A stretch of 64,000 nt of DNA. Source: CAHJXG01 sp963850595 (GTDB lineage Bacteria; Pseudomonadota; Alphaproteobacteria; Acetobacterales; Acetobacteraceae). The position numbers were made by a program, and so were the translations under genes. Positions within the stretch are counted from its first letter, which is position 1. Each line of letters starts with the position of its first letter. The notes under the pieces are model-generated. The model saw only the letters and a program-made list of their open reading frames with translations. It ran no database searches and was not told the DNA's origin. The stretch is from NCBI GenBank assembly GCA_963850595.1, contig CAWKLS010000005.1, positions 186,001 to 250,000 of the forward strand, read 5' to 3'. Of this stretch, positions 61,931 through 64,000 are shown in pieces.

Positions 61931-62665
61931 TTGAACCCGATCGTCGTGATTCCGTCCCGCATGGCGTCCTCGCGCCTGCCCGGCAAGCCGTTGGCGCTGA
62001 TCGCCGGGCGGCCGATGATCTTGCATGTGCTCGACCGCGCGAGGGAGGCCGACATTGGCCCAGTCGCCGTCGCCTGCGCCGACGCGGAGATCGCGGATGC
62101 CGTGCGGGCGGCTGGAGGCGTTGCGGTGATGACCGATCCATCGCTGCCCTCCGGGTCCGATCGGGTGCATGCCGCCTTGGCGACCCTGGACCCGCAGGGC
62201 GCGCATGACGTTGTGGTGAACCTGCAAGGCGACTTTCCGACCGTCCCGCTGGGTCAGCTGCGTATGGTGATCACCCCACTTTCTGACCCGGCATTCGACA
62301 TCGCGACCCTGGTGACGCCCGTCCTCTCGCCCGAGGAGGCGGCCGCGCCGCAGGTGGTGAAGGCGGCGTGCGCCTTCGAACGCGGGCGGGCGGTGTCGGC
62401 GGCGCTGTATTTCTCCCGCGCCGCCATCCCTTCCGGGGAGGGGCCGCTCTGGCACCATATCGGCATCTACGCCTATCGTCGTGCGGCGCTGGCCAGATTC
62501 GTCAGCCTGCCGGAAAGCCCGCTGGAACGGCGGGAGAAGCTTGAACAGCTGCGTGCGCTGGAGGCCGGCATGCGCATCGCCTGCACGCGGGTGGAGCACG
62601 GGGCATTCGGCGTGGACACCCCGGCCGACCTGACCCGCGCCCGCACTATCCTCGAGGCACCATGA
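61931..62665 (+). CDS. kdsB: 3-deoxy-manno-octulosonate cytidylyltransferase
   Basis: KdsB activates Kdo with CTP for lipopolysaccharide core synthesis. NPIVVIPSRMASSRLPGKPL at the N-terminus is the nucleotide-binding signature. DPSLPSGSDRVHAAL, VVNLQGDFPTVP with the metal aspartate, and WHHIGIYAYRRAALARFVSL followed by REKLEQLRALEAG are all conserved. Alignment with the family favours the TTG at 61931; the frame opens at an ATG at 61877 that would add 18 residues, and neither start has a clear ribosome site. The stop overlaps the pheA start (ATGA). Confidence 0.93.
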   Translation: MNPIVVIPSRMASSRLPGKPLALIAGRPMILHVLDRAREADIGPVAVACADAEIADAVRAAGGVAVMTDPSLPSGSDRVHAALATLDPQGAHDVVVNLQGDFPTVPLGQLRMVITPLSDPAFDIATLVTPVLSPEEAAAPQVVKAACAFERGRAVSAALYFSRAAIPSGEGPLWHHIGIYAYRRAALARFVSLPESPLERREKLEQLRALEAGMRIACTRVEHGAFGVDTPADLTRARTILEAP

Positions 62666-63507
62666 CCCAAATCGCCTTCCAAGGCCTGCCCGGCGCCTAT
62701 TCCGACCTGGCCTGCCGCACTGCCTATCCCGAGATGACGCCGCTGCCGTGCCACACCTTCGAGCACGCGATCGACGCCGTGCGAAACGGGGCCGCGGCGC
62801 TGGCGATGCTGCCGTGCGAGAACAGCCTCGCCGGCCGGGTGCCCGACATCCACGCCCTATTGCCCGGCAGCGGGCTGTCGATCATCGGCGAGCATTTCCA
62901 AAGAGTTGAGCACTGCCTGCTGGGACCGCGCGGCGCCGTGATCGCGGATGTGCGGCGGGTGCACTCGCATGCCGTGGCGCTGGGCCAGGTCCGGGCGATC
63001 CTGCATGAGCTGAATGCGGATGCGGTGGTGGAGGCGGACACGGCCGGATCGGCAAAGCTGGTGGCGGAGTGGGGCCGGCGGGAAGATGCGGCGATCGCTT
63101 CGGCACTGGCGGCCGAAATCTATGGGCTGGATGTGTTGCGGGCCAATGTGGAGGATGCGGCGCACAACACGACGCGGTTCTATGTCGTGGCGCAGGAGCC
63201 ACGGGTGCCGTTGCCGGAGACGCCGGGGCTTATGACGACATTCGTGTTCCGGGTTCGCAACGTGCCGGCTGCGCTGTATAAGGCGTTGGGCGGCTTTGCG
63301 ACCAACGGCGTCAACATGTCGCGGCTGGAGAGCTACATGCTGCACGGCGAGTTCACCGCGACGCAGTTCCTATGCGACGTAGACGGCCACCCGGAACAGC
63401 CGGCGCTGGCGCGGGCACTGGAGGAATTAAGTTTTTTCACGGCGGAGGCCCGGGTGCTGGGCGTTTACCCGCGAGCGCTATTCCGGACGAAGTTGGGCGG
63501 GGATTAG
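62662..63507 (+). CDS. pheA: Prephenate dehydratase
   Basis: A 281-residue enzyme converting prephenate to phenylpyruvate. IAFQGLPGAYSDLACRTAYP is the N-terminal signature, and AMLPCENSLAGRVPDIHALL precedes the second lobe. DAAHNTTRFYVVAQE holds the catalytic TRF motif. The C-terminal ACT domain (TTFVFRVRNVPAALYKALGGF; NMSRLESYM) should bind phenylalanine for feedback control. It lacks a chorismate mutase domain, which is supplied by the gene at 46751. Coupled to kdsB by a 4-base overlap, an arrangement common in Rhodospirillales. Confidence 0.95.
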   Translation: MTQIAFQGLPGAYSDLACRTAYPEMTPLPCHTFEHAIDAVRNGAAALAMLPCENSLAGRVPDIHALLPGSGLSIIGEHFQRVEHCLLGPRGAVIADVRRVHSHAVALGQVRAILHELNADAVVEADTAGSAKLVAEWGRREDAAIASALAAEIYGLDVLRANVEDAAHNTTRFYVVAQEPRVPLPETPGLMTTFVFRVRNVPAALYKALGGFATNGVNMSRLESYMLHGEFTATQFLCDVDGHPEQPALARALEELSFFTAEARVLGVYPRALFRTKLGGD

Positions 63508-63533
63508 GCCGGTCAGCCCCGGCGTAGTTTTTT
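63508..63533 (+). terminator. Intrinsic terminator after pheA
   Basis: GCCGG (63508-63512) pairs with CCGGC (63519-63523) around a six-base loop and is followed by a run of six T (63528-63533). It overlaps the 3' end of the convergent small gene. Confidence 0.55.
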
Positions 63534-63719
63534 AAAGAAAGCCTTGATTGTTTCCATCGTTGGAAAAACATCGGCGCCGCTTGGCTGCATGTAGAACACA
63601 GCACTGGTTAATCTAACGCTCGTCTGATCCTTTACGACCTGCTTGGCAGCAGGCGAGGCTGGTGCGATCGCAGCGCGCCATGATGGGACGAAAGCAATTT
63701 CAGACTTTGAAACGCTCAT
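63513..63719 (-). CDS. Small hypothetical protein (68 aa)
   Basis: Not recognised. The frame reads MSVSKSEIAFVPSWRAAIAPAS and ends MQPSGADVFPTMETIKAFFKKLRRG. No signal peptide or membrane helix; the C-terminus is basic. Its start overlaps the stop of the upstream small membrane gene (ATGA at 63716-63719), which supports both being translated. GC is lower than in pheA. Confidence 0.5.
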   Translation of the reverse strand: MSVSKSEIAFVPSWRAAIAPASPAAKQVVKDQTSVRLTSAVFYMQPSGADVFPTMETIKAFFKKLRRG

Positions 63720-64000
63720 GGGGTTACCTTCGGGAAATAGCCCACTTTATCCGCCATAAATATGACTGTGGTCGCTCCAAACGCCCAAATCAAGCTTCGT
63801 ACCAAATGCGATGATGCAAAAGCCCTGAATTGGGCACGCCGCCGGTTGAGCTCGCGGTTGATGGGCGTCACTTCGGTATAGGATTCGAGCAGGAGCTGCT
63901 GCACGTCGCCGGCCAATTTTCGGTCCTGCTGGCGCCCGGAGACGGTGATGGCGTCATAGCTCGCCTGCAACGCTGCCACCCGCGCGCGTATGGCGGCCTC
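63716..64000 (-). CDS. Hypothetical membrane-anchored protein, partial
   Basis: The frame stays open to the window edge, so the start may lie outside; a GTG at 63979 is an internal alternative. Visible residues include a helical, coiled-coil-like stretch (AGDVQQLLLESYTEVTPINREL) and one membrane helix (LVRSLIWAFGATTVIFMA) near the C-terminus. No family is recognised. Lower GC and tight coupling to the next small gene suggest a distinct, possibly acquired unit continuing to the right. Confidence 0.5.
   Translation of the reverse strand, partial: EAAIRARVAALQASYDAITVSGRQQDRKLAGDVQQLLLESYTEVTPINRELNRRRAQFRAFASSHLVRSLIWAFGATTVIFMADKVGYFPKVTP

Noticed and set aside
1..64000. CRISPR array, rRNA or tRNA genes
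   Set aside because: No regularly spaced repeats and no tRNA or rRNA signatures were recognised on reading; a tRNAscan or Infernal run would be decisive.

Overview
The window is high-GC, densely coded DNA of alphaproteobacterial type, most likely from the order Rhodospirillales and plausibly the family Acetobacteraceae. Evidence is the gene order maf-ppsR / hemE-hemH-hemJ-rho, the aapJQMP amino-acid ABC operon, the metX-metW pair divergent from an aromatic amino-acid cluster, the kdsB-pheA pair and a yejABEF operon. The family assignment is inference. No rRNA, tRNA or CRISPR array was recognised.

Left part (1-12.4 kb). The window opens with a T-free, almost pure G/C tract (101-1056) that looks like a sequencing or assembly artefact. 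The next 11 kb hold recognisable genes carrying many one- or two-base frameshifts: a PRC-barrel protein, a cytochrome b561 plus MsrP-like molybdoenzyme followed by an intact extended MsrQ, a DoxX-like fragment, an NADH-dehydrogenase/SelD fusion, and a PDC-PAS-GGDEF-EAL protein. A low-GC pair (methyltransferase, small membrane protein) sits between them. Reading frames are largely intact beyond 12.4 kb, except for hisC and one small secreted protein.

Middle-left (12.4-25.8 kb). 5-oxoprolinase subunits pxpBC and two MFS transporters are followed by the conserved alphaproteobacterial origin-type locus. There maf and ppsR read left, and hemE, hemH, a HAD phosphatase, hemJ and rho read right, from a 320-bp intergenic region that is a candidate chromosomal origin. 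An Uma2-family gene and ahcY follow; ahcY has a GATATC-centred palindrome in its leader.

Mobile region (25.9-29.9 kb). An IS1380-family element has its transposase gene split by a 2.38-kb insertion that encodes a large serine recombinase.

Middle-right (29.9-44.8 kb). A Pit phosphate transporter, a YhaN/YhaO (SbcCD-like) DNA-processing pair and aapJQMP are followed by a compact operon encoding OsmC, an acyl-CoA-dehydrogenase-like flavoprotein, a [2Fe-2S] ferredoxin and a tandem rhodanese. A TetR regulator is divergent from it across a palindromic operator candidate. This last set is the best candidate for an uncharacterised sulfur/redox system.

Right part (44.8-64 kb). Methionine synthesis (metX, metW) diverges from chorismate mutase-hisC-tyrA-DUF1684. 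Then come a MATE exporter, DUF427, ohr, a matrixin/DUF4214 chimera, a Tat-exported superoxide dismutase coupled to yejABEF, hisN, kdsB and pheA. Two small unknown genes of lower GC lie at the right edge, one running off the window.
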